Notes under the pieces: generated by a model | What the model was told of the DNA's origin: nothing | Database searches by the model: none | Seen by the model: the letters and a program-made list of their open reading frames with translations, nothing else | Made by a program: the position numbers and the translations under genes | Assembly (NCBI RefSeq): GCF_022631375.1 | Contig: NZ_JALBGC010000002.1 | Coordinates: forward strand, 186,001-250,000 | Source: Hymenobacter cyanobacteriorum | GTDB lineage: Bacteria; Bacteroidota; Bacteroidia; Cytophagales; Hymenobacteraceae | DNA: 64,000 nucleotides | Direction of reading: 5' to 3' | Shown here: piece after piece, positions 27,572 to 36,784 of the stretch | Layout of the letters: every line of letters begins with the position of its first letter | How positions within the stretch are numbered: the stretch's first letter is position 1

Positions 27572-28162
27572 TCAGGAATTCATCAGGGCCAGCCACAGCG
27601 CCAGCGCCACAATGCTCTCGCCGTGGGCCTGGAAGTAGCCGCGCAGAAATTTCAGCGCGTGGGTCATCTGGGCCTCCACGGTTTTCACCGACAGGTTGAG
27701 CTGCTGGGCGATTTCGGGGTAGGAGAGGCCCTGCTGCCGGCTGAGCATAAAAATCTCGCGGCGCTTGGGCGGCAGCTGCTCCAGCGCCGCCTGATACAGC
27801 GATTCCAGCTCGCTGAACTCGGCCCCGTTGCCCACCTGCGCGGGGGCTAGGCCCGCCGAATACGTCTGGAAACGCTGGCGCTGCTGCTGCCGCCGCAGCT
27901 GGTTGAGGATGGCATTATGCGCCGTGGTGAAGAGGTAGGCTTTCAGCGGCACGTCGGGCCGCAGCTGCTCGCGCTTCTCCCAGATTTTCAGAAAGCACTC
28001 CTGCACAATCTCCTCGGCGTCGGTTCGGGCCTTGAGGTAGCCGTAGGCAAACCGGTACACCAGCGCGCTGTAGTGCCGGAACAGGGCATCAAAGGCCCGT
28101 TCGTCGCCTTCGTTGAGGCGGCGCAGCAGGTCCGGTTCCGAAAAGTCGCGGGCTATTTCCAA
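27572..28162 (-). CDS. ECF RNA polymerase sigma factor of the Bacteroidota PUL type
   Basis: The 196-aa protein has a region 2 block (FDALFRHYSALVYRFAYGYL, then DAEEIVQECFLKIWEKRE) and a region 4 helix-turn-helix (LSYPEIAQQLNLSVKTVEAQ), joined by LPPKRREIFMLSRQQ. This is the standard layout of sigma factors paired with FecR/SusC. A short hydrophobic tail (IVALALWLALMNS) ends it, as in related proteins. It should drive the PUL when released by FecR. Start codon ATG at 28162; a 211-bp gap separates it from the divergent LacI gene. Confidence 0.93.
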   Translation of the reverse strand: MEIARDFSEPDLLRRLNEGDERAFDALFRHYSALVYRFAYGYLKARTDAEEIVQECFLKIWEKREQLRPDVPLKAYLFTTAHNAILNQLRRQQQRQRFQTYSAGLAPAQVGNGAEFSELESLYQAALEQLPPKRREIFMLSRQQGLSYPEIAQQLNLSVKTVEAQMTHALKFLRGYFQAHGESIVALALWLALMNS

Positions 28163-28373
28163 TTCGCGCGGGGGTGATTCGATTTGAAAATTAACAATTG
28201 GGAAACAAGCAAAATCCGGTCAGGATAGTTCTCTGGCTACTAACTTAGCCCGAAATGGCCATTGCGCACTCGCGGCACAATGGGCCAATGCCGGAAGCTG
28301 GGCCGGAAATGGAGCAGTGAGTCGTTACCTAAGCGGTAGTAGCCGGACTTTTTTCACGTTAATTTTCTGCAAG

Positions 28374-29408
28374 ATGCAAACCCGCCGGGCTTCCCTGACC
28401 GATTTGGCCACGGCACTTCAGCTTTCGCCCTCCACCGTGTCGCGCGCGCTGGCCGACCACAAGGACGTGAGCGAGGCCACCAAGCTGCGCGTGCGCCAGC
28501 TGGCCGCCGAGCTGCACTACCAGCCCAACCAGTTGGCCGCCTCGCTGCGCCGGGGCCGCACGCACACCATTGGCGTGCTGGTGCCGCACATCACCGGCCA
28601 CTTTTTTCCGCAGGTGCTCGACGGCATTGCCGCCGAGGCCAGCAAGTCGGGCTTCAGCGTGATGATTTTTCAATCGAACGAAAACGCCGCGCAGGAAAAG
28701 AAAAACATTGAGCTGCTGATGAACTCGCAGGTCGAAGGCATTCTGGTGTCGCTGGCCAATACGACCACCGATTTCAGCCACTTCGAGCTGGCCCGGCAGC
28801 ACAACGTGCCGCTGGTGTTTTTCGACCGCGTGCTCGATAATTTCAAAGGCGACAACGTGAGCGCCGTGATTCTGGATGACTACCAGGGTGCCTACCAGGT
28901 GGTGTCGCACCTCATCGAGCAGGGCTGCACGCGCATTGCTCACCTTACCGGCCCGCGCCAGCTCAACATCCACCGCAACCGCCACCAGGGCTACCGCGAC
29001 GCCCTCACTGCGCACGGCATCGCTATAAACGAAGAATACATCGCGCAGTGCGAAATGAGCCAGCAGGGCGGTGCCCAGGCCATTGCCGAAATGCTGAAGC
29101 TGCCCCAGCGGCCCGATGCCGTATTCGGCTCCAACGACCTGACGGCGGCCGGCGCCATGCAGGTTATCAAAGCCCACGGCCTGCGCGTGCCGCACGACGT
29201 GGCCGTGGCCGGCTTCAGCAACGAGGCCTTCGCCACCCTCACCGAGCCCAACCTCACGTCGGTCGACCAGGGCTGCGAGACGATGGGCATCTCGGCCGTG
29301 CGCCTGCTCCAGAAAATTCTCAACCCCAACCCCGACCGCCTCGCCCAGCCCCGCAACGTCATCCTCAAGCCCCGGCTGATTGTGCGGGAGTCGTCGCAGC
29401 GGCGGTAG
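28374..29408 (+). CDS. LacI-family transcriptional regulator
   Basis: ATG at 28374 (MQTRRASLTDLATALQLSPS) gives 344 aa. The helix-turn-helix LTDLATALQLSPSTVSRALA is followed by the hinge QPNQLAASLRRG and a periplasmic-binding-protein-like sensor domain starting THTIGVLVPHITGHFF. It probably senses a sugar and controls the adjacent PUL, the FucP transporter or the downstream surface proteins. It is divergent from the ECF sigma gene and ends in a strong terminator. The effector is unknown. Confidence 0.93.
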   Translation: MQTRRASLTDLATALQLSPSTVSRALADHKDVSEATKLRVRQLAAELHYQPNQLAASLRRGRTHTIGVLVPHITGHFFPQVLDGIAAEASKSGFSVMIFQSNENAAQEKKNIELLMNSQVEGILVSLANTTTDFSHFELARQHNVPLVFFDRVLDNFKGDNVSAVILDDYQGAYQVVSHLIEQGCTRIAHLTGPRQLNIHRNRHQGYRDALTAHGIAINEEYIAQCEMSQQGGAQAIAEMLKLPQRPDAVFGSNDLTAAGAMQVIKAHGLRVPHDVAVAGFSNEAFATLTEPNLTSVDQGCETMGISAVRLLQKILNPNPDRLAQPRNVILKPRLIVRESSQRR

Positions 29409-29420
29409 GCGGAAAGGTTA

Positions 29421-29460
29421 AAAAAAGAGCGGCGGCCCAAGTGGGCCGCCGCTCTTTTTT
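29421..29460. terminator. Strong rho-independent terminator after the LacI gene
   Basis: Arms 29421-29439 and 29442-29460 are perfectly complementary (core AGAGCGGCGGCCCA) with a 2-base spacer, and end in six T. The A-run on the other side makes it usable in both directions. It starts 12 bases past the stop at 29408. Confidence 0.92.
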
Positions 29461-29486
29461 GTACGCTTAAAATGGATAGGAAGAAC

Positions 29487-29573
29487 GTCATGCAGAGCGC
29501 AGCGAAGCATCTTTACCTAGAGAGCAATTAATTGCGTTGAGCGGTAAAGATGCTTCGCTGCGCTCTGCATGAC
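29487..29573. repeat. Inverted repeat, palindrome family 1
   Basis: GTCATGCAGAGCGCAGCGAA.. is perfectly mirrored, with about 31-base arms at 29487 and 29573. It lies between convergent genes (LacI regulator and the SGNH/LamG protein). Confidence 0.9.
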
Positions 29574-29595
29574 AGTTAATTAGCATGACCGTCCG

Positions 29596-32247
29596 CTACT
29601 CCTGCCGCACCAGGCGCTTGTGCACCTGCCCGTCGCGGGTGTCGAGTACGACTGAATACACGCCGGGGGCCAGCGCGCGCAAATCGAGCTGACTGCCGCG
29701 CAGGCGGGTGGTGAGCACGGCCTTGCCCAGCACGTCGAACACCGTGACCGGCGTGCCTTCAAGCGCCACCGGGCCGGCGAGGCTGACGAGGCCGGCCGTG
29801 GGGTTGGGGTAGAGGCTGATTTGGGCTGCGAAGGCGCTTTCGCGCACCGCCAGCGGGCCGCTCACGCGAGCCAGGGTGTTGGTGCTCTGGGCCAGGTTGG
29901 CGAGCGAGTCGGTGGTTGCCACGCGGCGGCCGTCGAGGGGCGCGTAGATTTCGAGGCTGCCTTTCAGGAGCGAGTCGGCGGCCATGGCCAGGATTTCGTC
30001 CTGGTTCATGCCGGCGCGGAAGAACATCCAGTCGCGGAACTGCACGCGGGTGGGGGCGGCGGCCCCGCCGAGGTCGAAGCGGGTGGGGCGCAGGCGCTCC
30101 TGCACGGTGCCCTCGCGTACGCTATCTACATAAAGCATGGTGGCGCCGCGGGCGTAGTAGTGCGTGAGCACCAGCTTGTGCCAGCGGTTATTCGCAACGG
30201 GCACCGAGCCCACAATGCTCTGGCCCTTGGCCGACTGGTACGTTACCACGCCGTTGCTGCCCACGCTGAGCGTACCGGCCGCGATGCCCGCACTGTCGCG
30301 GATTTCCACGAGCCGGCCCGCGCCCGAAGTCTTGAAGCGGATGGCCTGGGTGAAGGGATGCACCAGCTCCTCGGGCACCATCCGGATGATGTTGGTGGCC
30401 GCGCCGTTGGCTTTGGTGAGGGTGATGCCGTTGCTCACCTTGCGGCGGGGCAGGGGCTTATTGGCATTGAGGGCATCGAAAAGCGAGGGCACGATGGTGT
30501 AGAGCATCTCGGGATGGCCGAGGTCGTTGGGGTGCAGGGCATCCCACCAGTAGCCGGTAGCGTAGCGGCCGTTGCCGTCGTCGACGCCGCCCAGCAGGTT
30601 CACGCTGGGCACGTTCCAGCCGTGGATGAGCAGGTTCATCTGGCGCACGAAGGTGTACTGGGTGGCGGCGTAGTCGTTGCGGCCGTAGCCCAGGTTCACC
30701 ACCGGAATCAGGCCATCGGCCCGGGCCAGGTTGATGATGCGCTGCATGTTGGTGCGGAACTGGTCGAACGTGGCCTGCCCGCCGGTGATGATGCCTTCGT
30801 TGCCGAGCACCAGCCCCACCATCACGAACTTGCTGCCGGTGGGCAGCACGTCGTTTTCAAAGCGGTTGAGCACATCGATGGTGTTGTTGCCGGGCACGCC
30901 CAGGTTGGTCGTCACCCAGGGCCCGCCGGTGCCGGCGGTGGCGCGGCGCGTCAGCAGCTCCGAGTAGAGCGTGGAGTAGCCGCGGTTGTTGGTGGCGCCC
31001 ACGCCGGTAATCACCGACGAACCGATGAAGGCGATTTTGTTCGGATTCTGCGGGTAGTAGGTCTGGAGCTGCAAATCATCGAAATACACCGAGCCAGTAG
31101 CGGTACCGGCCGCGTTGCGCCACACAGCAGCTGCTTTCACGAAAGCCGTACCCGTGGGAATGGTGCCCACGGCTTCCAGCCGCGTCCAGGTATTGGTAGC
31201 CGAAGCGGCCACCAGCGAGTCGGACTTGAACCGGCCCAGCAGCGCCATGCTGCTGTTATAATAAAGCAATTCCAGGTGCGCCGACTGGCTGCCGCTGAGC
31301 GCGCCGGCTGAGGGGTTGTAGAAGTAGCCGCTCAGCTTGTAGGAATTCACGCCCGTGGTGGCGCGGTAGCTGATTTGCTGCTCCAGCCCCAGGCTGCCGC
31401 CCGTGAGCTGGGCCGCGTAGGTGCCCGCGTGTTTGGTAGCGGTGCTCACGCTGGCCGCCGCGCCGGTGCCGCGTGAAACCGTGGTCCAGAAATTCAGATT
31501 GCCCAGTTCGAAGCCGGGGTTCTGGAAGCTGTAGTTCACGACCGGCACGTTGCCACGGCCCGGCACAATGTCCATGCGCAGCAGGTTGAGGTAGGCGTAC
31601 ATGCCGGTGGTTTTGCTCACTTCCAGCGTAATGGCGCCGGTGGCATCGGCCGTCAGCGTATCGGAATGGGCGAGGGTGTTGTTGTTGCCGGCGTAGCCGT
31701 TGGCGCCCACGCCGGTGCCGGTGGTGGTCAGGCTCACGGTGTTCTGGTTGCTGCCCGTGAGCTTGTACTGCGTCACCCGCGTTTCGGCCGTGGACACGCG
31801 GCTGCCGAACAGGTGGAATACGTAGCGCTTGCTGGGGTCGAGGCCGTTGAAGCGCATGGTGCCCACGCTGGTGGTGCCGGTGCCCTGCAAAAAGAAGTAG
31901 TCCTGCGTGGCCGTGGCAATGGCGTATTCGCCTAGCAGCGCCGCGCTCGGAGTCAGCAGGCCGCCCGTGGTGATGCCGTTGGTGAGGAAGTTGGCCCCGA
32001 TTTTCAGCTTGATGCCGGTGGCCGCATTGGCCTTATCGACCAGCCGGAAAGTGTCGGCCACGCCGGTGTTGTTCAGAATGTTGTTCCAGTAGTTGCCGTT
32101 GGCGTCGGGGCTGGGCGTGATGTTGCCGTTGGTCACGTCGTTGGGGCCGAAGTCGGCCAGCAGCGAGCGCACCGGCACCGTCGTCTGGGCCTGCGCCGAG
32201 CCCAGGGCCAGCACACTAAGGGCCAGAAGGATTAGTGGTTTTTTCAT
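29596..32247 (-). CDS. Large T9SS-secreted SGNH-hydrolase protein with binding and LamG-like domains
   Basis: The 883-aa protein has a signal peptide (MKKPLILLALSVLALGSAQA). Order of parts: a galactose-binding-like N-domain (about 25-225, LLADFGPNDVTNGN), a CBM-type jelly roll (about 235-395, NPGFELGNLNFWT), an SGNH core (about 403-590) with IAFIGSSVITGVG, LGVPGNNTIDV, VLGNEGIIT and WWDALHPNDLGHP, then a laminin-G-like domain (TSGAGRLVEIRDSAG.. to FRDWMFFRAG) and a T9SS sorting domain (YPNPTAGLVSLAG.. to KRLVRQE). Likely a cell-surface carbohydrate esterase. Block III has GNE, where GTND is typical. It follows the beta-helix gene in the same direction. Confidence 0.8.
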   Translation of the reverse strand: MKKPLILLALSVLALGSAQAQTTVPVRSLLADFGPNDVTNGNITPSPDANGNYWNNILNNTGVADTFRLVDKANAATGIKLKIGANFLTNGITTGGLLTPSAALLGEYAIATATQDYFFLQGTGTTSVGTMRFNGLDPSKRYVFHLFGSRVSTAETRVTQYKLTGSNQNTVSLTTTGTGVGANGYAGNNNTLAHSDTLTADATGAITLEVSKTTGMYAYLNLLRMDIVPGRGNVPVVNYSFQNPGFELGNLNFWTTVSRGTGAAASVSTATKHAGTYAAQLTGGSLGLEQQISYRATTGVNSYKLSGYFYNPSAGALSGSQSAHLELLYYNSSMALLGRFKSDSLVAASATNTWTRLEAVGTIPTGTAFVKAAAVWRNAAGTATGSVYFDDLQLQTYYPQNPNKIAFIGSSVITGVGATNNRGYSTLYSELLTRRATAGTGGPWVTTNLGVPGNNTIDVLNRFENDVLPTGSKFVMVGLVLGNEGIITGGQATFDQFRTNMQRIINLARADGLIPVVNLGYGRNDYAATQYTFVRQMNLLIHGWNVPSVNLLGGVDDGNGRYATGYWWDALHPNDLGHPEMLYTIVPSLFDALNANKPLPRRKVSNGITLTKANGAATNIIRMVPEELVHPFTQAIRFKTSGAGRLVEIRDSAGIAAGTLSVGSNGVVTYQSAKGQSIVGSVPVANNRWHKLVLTHYYARGATMLYVDSVREGTVQERLRPTRFDLGGAAAPTRVQFRDWMFFRAGMNQDEILAMAADSLLKGSLEIYAPLDGRRVATTDSLANLAQSTNTLARVSGPLAVRESAFAAQISLYPNPTAGLVSLAGPVALEGTPVTVFDVLGKAVLTTRLRGSQLDLRALAPGVYSVVLDTRDGQVHKRLVRQE

Positions 32248-32263
32248 ACGAATTGATAGGATT

Positions 32264-32374
32264 TAGTTGTTGGTTGCTCGTTGTCAGTTGTTAGCAGTTG
32301 GTTATCGTTGCTCGTTGTCAGCTGTAGAATCTGATAAGTGAATCTGGCAACTGACAACGAGCAACTGACAACTA
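32264..32374. repeat. Inverted repeat, palindrome family 3
   Basis: It begins TAGTTGTTGGTTGCTCGTTG at 32264 and ends CAACTGACAACTA at 32374. The terminal CTA (32372-32374) is the TAG stop of the beta-helix protein on the minus strand; the other edge is 16 bases upstream of the next start codon (32247). Confidence 0.9.
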
Positions 32375-35300
32375 GTTTTTCACGATTTTCAGCTGCTGCA
32401 CCTGGCCTGGCAGCGCCACGCGCAGCAGGTACACGCCGGCGGGCAGCGCGGCCAGGCGCGTCAGCTCCAGGCGGGTGGTGCCGGCAGCCAGCGTCACGGA
32501 TTCCGAGTACACCACGCGGCCCAGCGCGTCGCTGATGGTCAGCGGCGCGGTGCCGCCGAGGGCCGGGCCGGCCACGTCCACCGTCAGGCCGGCGGTGAAG
32601 GGGCTGGGGAAAGCGGACAGCTTCGGAGCGGCAGCGTTTGTGCCGAAGCTCACCGCCTGCACTGGCGAGAACGAAGCCGAACCGTCGAGGTCGAGCTGGC
32701 GCAGGCGGTAGTAGCGAACGCCGGTTTTGCCGGCTTCCGTATCGAAATACTGGTAGAACTGCGGGCTGTTGCTATTCGCCAGGCCCGAGGCCACAAACGC
32801 CAGCTTGCGGAAAGCCTGGCCATCGGCCGACACCTGCACTTCATACCCGGCGCTGTTGCGCTCGCTGGCCGTCACCCAATCCAGCTCCACATCGGCCCCC
32901 CGGCGCACGGCCGCGAAGCTGCTTAGCGTTACGGGCAGGGGCGCGGCGGCGTCGCTGGTGGTCAGCAAACCGAGGCGGGTGAACGGGCCGGGGCTGCTCG
33001 CGGTGCGCGCCGTCTGGTCCACGGTCGTGTTGCTGAACGTCTGGTAGCCGCTGTTGTCGGCCACGCGCTGGCTGATGCGCTGGGCGGTTTCGCTGGCAAT
33101 GGTGCCGAGCAGGGCCGGGTCGTAGCCGAGCGTGGCCTGGTAGGTGTAGCCATTGCCGTCGCCGTTCGCATCGGTGAAAACGAAGTAGGCGTTGGCAAAG
33201 CGGGCGTTGGCCACGTAGGGCGCGGGCGGGTTGGTGCCCGAGTAGTAGCGGGCCGTTACGAGGCTGGGCACGGTGCCGGTGCTGCCGTAGGTTAGGCTGG
33301 CCAGCGTGCGGCCGCCCAGCGAAAACGTCTGCGTGCCGCCCAGCGCCGGGGCCGCCGAAGCCGTGAGGGCCGGCGGCGTCGAGGTCGGCGTGAATTCATC
33401 CGAACCAATGTCCGTACCGCCCGCTGCTACGGTTGTCGAGCGGCCGGTGGTGGCACTGCCGAAGTCGCCCGTCTGGCCAGCCACCTGCACGCCGGTACCG
33501 TTGGCGTACCAGGCTTCGGGGTTGGCGGGGTTGATATCGAGGTTGCCCGTGACGAGGTCGGTAAACAGGTTCGCGGCCGCTACCGTGGCGCTGGTGGTGC
33601 TCAGGCTGCTGGCGTCGCCGCCCGAGCCGGCAGGCTGGGCCGCTTTCCAGCCGGCGAAGCTCAGTGCCACCCCGCCCCAGTTGCCCACGGCCGTGGCGCT
33701 GGGCGAAATCAGCAGGTTGTAGTCCGAAGCCGTGGCGCTCCAGCCCGTGGTGCTGGCCGTGCCGATGGCGTAGGCCGCAGTTCCGCTGGCCGCTGTGCGG
33801 CCGTTGAACAGCAGGTTGTTGCGCAACTGCACCGTGGCCGGCGTGGCCGTGGCGCTGCGCCAGAAGCCGTAGCTGGTAGCCGCTGCCGCGCCAGCCGGGG
33901 CCAGGTACACCGAGTTGTAGTAGTAGCTGTTGCTGCCGCCGCTCGACAAATCCTGAATGCCGAAGGACAGCTGCGTGGCCACGCCCGGTGCCAGGCTAAC
34001 CTGGTTGTTGGCGAAGGTGCCCGAATACGTGCCCTGCACGGCCAGGCCGCGCACCTGGTCGGCGTTGGCTCCCGTGCCGGCGCTGCTGCCGTAGATGTTC
34101 CACACGCGGTTGCGCTCCGTGACCGAGCCGCTGGCCGCCGCCCCGCACAGCAGGCCGCTCACCACGGCGGTGTTGCTGGTGGCCGTGCTAGTGGTGCCCA
34201 CGTCGCTGATGCTGTTGCCGCTGATGGTGGTAATGCCCAGAATGCCAGTGGTGCCGGTTGAGGCCACAAAAATGCCGTGGGTGTTGAAGCTGCCGGTGGC
34301 GGCGCTCTGCACCGTAGTCACCGTGTTGCCCGTCACGGTAGGCGTGGCGTTGTCGCTATAGCCCACGAACATGCCGCGCAGGTTGTTGTTGCCGCCCACC
34401 GTTATGCGCACGTTGCTAACCGTGTTGTTGCTGATGGTGTTGCTGCCGCCAGCCGAAATGCCATATATCGTCTTCCCCGTCGAAGTGCCCGAATAGGTGA
34501 GGTTGGTTACCGTATTGCCGGTCACGTTCGAGCCGGTCACGGTATTGGCCTGAATGCCATAGAGGTTATTCGTCAGGCCGCTCTGGCTCAGGTTGTTCAG
34601 CGTGTTGCCGCTGATAACCACCACGCCGCTGCCGGTTGAGTTGATGCCCACTAGCTGGGCCGCCGTGGCCAGGTTGCTGCTCAGGCCGCTCAGCTGGTTG
34701 CCGCTGATGGTTCCACCGCTGGAACCGCTCACGTAGATGCCGAACACGGGCGCGCCGCCTCCCGGGGCCGACAGCGTGCCAATGGTATTGTTCGCAACGG
34801 ACAGATTCCCGCCTCCGCTCAGCCACACGCCGGCCAGCGGAATGTTGGACGCCGTGCCCCCCGTCGCAAACGTCGAGTTGCTGGTCAGCGCGGTCATCGT
34901 GTTGCCGCTGACGGTGGCCGCGCCGCTGCCGTTCACGTACACGCCGGCCACCGGCGAAGCATTGGCTGTGCTAACCGTGGTGCTGGCAATGGTGTTGGTA
35001 ATGGCACCGCTGAGGCTGCTGAACGTGTTGCCGCTGATGGTGCAGGCCGAGCTGCTGCTCACGTTCACGCCGGCCAGCGTGCCGGTCAGCGCTCCCGTCG
35101 TGCCATTGGCTACGGTGGTCGTGATGCCCGCCACGGTGTTGCCCTGCACGGTCGCGCCCACCGCGTTGCCCAGGTCGATGCCGTAGAAGTTGCCGGCGTG
35201 CGAAATGCCCTGCCCGCTGCCAGTGCCGCCAATGGTGTTCGATTGCATCGTCACGATGCCCGCCGTGCCGTTGCGGGCATGAATCCCGTACATGATGCCG

Positions 35301-36454
35301 GTCGCAGCCGAGGCGAAATTGCGAATCACGTTGCCCTGCACACTGGTGGCGGCGGCCCCGGCCGTGGTGCTCAAATCCAGGTAAATCGGGTACTCATAGC
35401 TGGTCCCGGCTCCGATAGTGAAGGCCGCGCCGCCTGCGCCCGCCTGCGAGCCGCCAATGGCGTTGTTGCTCACCGTGTGCCCGGCTCCGCCCACCAGCAC
35501 CACACCGTAGAACGCCGCGCTCAGCGTGCCGCTGGCATAATATAGCTGGTTGTTGCTGATAACATGGTTGTTGCCGCTGCTGAGGCGCACAAAGCGCAGG
35601 TCGCCACTGCGGCTCACGGTTTCGTACACGGAGTTGCCATCGGCAGCCATGGTGCCGCCTATCAGCCAGTTGTCGCCGCTGTTGGTTGTCACATTCAGGC
35701 CCGCCGCCGTGAAGTTGTAGATGGCGCAGCTCCGCACGGTGTTGTCGCTGTTGGTGGCCCCGGCCGCGCCCGACGAGTAAATGCCGTTGGCCGGCAGCAA
35801 GGTCGTGCTGTTGTTGGCCGGCCGCACGTCGCAGCTGGCAATGGTGTTGAAGTCGTTGCCCGTCGTGCCGGTTGTGCCACTGAAAAACACGGTGCCGCTG
35901 CTGGTGCCGGTATTCGCGCTTTCGATAGTCAGGTTGCGCAAGGTATTGTAAGTGGCATCATTACGCAGCAGCACGGCGGGGCCGGCGGCGGTATTGCGTA
36001 GCGTGAGGGTGCGGGCACTGGTGCTGCCATCGTACCCGCTGATGGTCAGGTAATCGGTGCCGTTCAAATCAATCAGCGCCGTGGTGCTGCTGCCCGAAAT
36101 CACCGAGCTCACGCCGGCGGCCGGCACAATGCTCACGCCCTGCCCCGCGCTAAGCGTGGGAGCGGGCACCACTAGCGAAGTCGCGCCCAGGTTATACGTG
36201 GCATCGAGCAACTGAAAAGTCACGCTGTTGTTGGCTGTCACGCCGTTGCCCAGGGCCGTCATGGCCGCTGGCAGGTCGGCGTATGTGCGGGCGGGGTCGG
36301 GTGAGGTGGTGGTGCCCACGTAGTAGGTACCGCTGAGCGTCTGGGCCCAGCCGGCGGTGGTGGCCAGGGCCAGCAGCGCGGCCGTCAGCAGGCCGCGCCG
36401 ACGGGTGTTGTCTTGGTTGGCGCGAAGACTTGATACAGAGTCGAAGTCGGGCAT
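32372..36454 (-). CDS. Large T9SS-secreted parallel beta-helix protein
   Basis: ATG at 36454 (MPDFDSVSSLRANQDNTRRR) is preferred; the frame upstream is a palindrome. The 1360-aa product has a late signal segment (LLTAALLALATTAGWAQ). From about residue 60 to 1000 it shows many PbH1-type coils with the pattern xVSGNTxxxL (for example ISGNTFSSLSG, VSGNTMTALTS, ISGNQLSGLSS), which is a right-handed parallel beta-helix like pectate lyases and surface adhesins. Then come a fibronectin-like segment (LPVTLSSFAAVRRGADVELDW) and a T9SS sorting domain ending LKIVKN. No lyase catalytic residues are recognisable, so adhesin or binding protein is as likely as enzyme. Confidence 0.85.
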   Translation of the reverse strand: MPDFDSVSSLRANQDNTRRRGLLTAALLALATTAGWAQTLSGTYYVGTTTSPDPARTYADLPAAMTALGNGVTANNSVTFQLLDATYNLGATSLVVPAPTLSAGQGVSIVPAAGVSSVISGSSTTALIDLNGTDYLTISGYDGSTSARTLTLRNTAAGPAVLLRNDATYNTLRNLTIESANTGTSSGTVFFSGTTGTTGNDFNTIASCDVRPANNSTTLLPANGIYSSGAAGATNSDNTVRSCAIYNFTAAGLNVTTNSGDNWLIGGTMAADGNSVYETVSRSGDLRFVRLSSGNNHVISNNQLYYASGTLSAAFYGVVLVGGAGHTVSNNAIGGSQAGAGGAAFTIGAGTSYEYPIYLDLSTTAGAAATSVQGNVIRNFASAATGIMYGIHARNGTAGIVTMQSNTIGGTGSGQGISHAGNFYGIDLGNAVGATVQGNTVAGITTTVANGTTGALTGTLAGVNVSSSSACTISGNTFSSLSGAITNTIASTTVSTANASPVAGVYVNGSGAATVSGNTMTALTSNSTFATGGTASNIPLAGVWLSGGGNLSVANNTIGTLSAPGGGAPVFGIYVSGSSGGTISGNQLSGLSSNLATAAQLVGINSTGSGVVVISGNTLNNLSQSGLTNNLYGIQANTVTGSNVTGNTVTNLTYSGTSTGKTIYGISAGGSNTISNNTVSNVRITVGGNNNLRGMFVGYSDNATPTVTGNTVTTVQSAATGSFNTHGIFVASTGTTGILGITTISGNSISDVGTTSTATSNTAVVSGLLCGAAASGSVTERNRVWNIYGSSAGTGANADQVRGLAVQGTYSGTFANNQVSLAPGVATQLSFGIQDLSSGGSNSYYYNSVYLAPAGAAAATSYGFWRSATATPATVQLRNNLLFNGRTAASGTAAYAIGTASTTGWSATASDYNLLISPSATAVGNWGGVALSFAGWKAAQPAGSGGDASSLSTTSATVAAANLFTDLVTGNLDINPANPEAWYANGTGVQVAGQTGDFGSATTGRSTTVAAGGTDIGSDEFTPTSTPPALTASAAPALGGTQTFSLGGRTLASLTYGSTGTVPSLVTARYYSGTNPPAPYVANARFANAYFVFTDANGDGNGYTYQATLGYDPALLGTIASETAQRISQRVADNSGYQTFSNTTVDQTARTASSPGPFTRLGLLTTSDAAAPLPVTLSSFAAVRRGADVELDWVTASERNSAGYEVQVSADGQAFRKLAFVASGLANSNSPQFYQYFDTEAGKTGVRYYRLRQLDLDGSASFSPVQAVSFGTNAAAPKLSAFPSPFTAGLTVDVAGPALGGTAPLTISDALGRVVYSESVTLAAGTTRLELTRLAALPAGVYLLRVALPGQVQQLKIVKN

Positions 36455-36523
36455 AGGAATTCTCGGGAGGTGATGAGGGTATGGAATGAAGTAAGGGCGG
36501 CGACCTACCCCGCAGGGCAGATA

Positions 36524-36558
36524 CCAAACGATTGCAGCCGCGAGTCGCAATCGTTTGG
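36524..36558. promoter_or_regulatory. Second AAACGATT palindrome, upstream of the beta-helix gene
   Basis: Arms CCAAACGATTGC (36524-36535) and GCAATCGTTTGG (36547-36558) are perfect complements around 11 bases. The core and the adjoining TAGTACACC match the element at 27376-27410, and it lies 70 bases upstream of the ATG at 36454. Candidate operator pair for a LacI-type regulator, or a conserved leader hairpin. Confidence 0.5.
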
Positions 36559-36749
36559 GGTAGTACACCCAACTCCCGCAATACCCCTATTGGCCCGGCC
36601 AAAAAAATCCCGCAAAGTGCCTCATTACTTCACCGACAAAGAATTTGAGGCGCGGCCACTCCGCACGCCATTCATTGACTCCGCGGGCCTGCTTCTGCTA
36701 CCGTTGCTCCAGCAGAATCAGTTTCCTCCAGACCGAACCCTGAAAACGC

Positions 36750-36782
36750 AAAAAGCCCCGGCCGTTTGCACGACCGGGACTT
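36750..36782 (-). terminator. Terminator immediately after the tRNA-like gene
   Basis: On the minus strand a 12-bp stem (AAGTCCCGGTCG with CGGCCGGGGCTT, two G-U pairs), a 6-base loop and five T follow the tRNA-like sequence with only 2 bases between. The stretch 36559-36749 beyond it, toward the beta-helix gene, holds nothing else I recognise. Confidence 0.85.
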
Positions 36783-36784
36783 TG

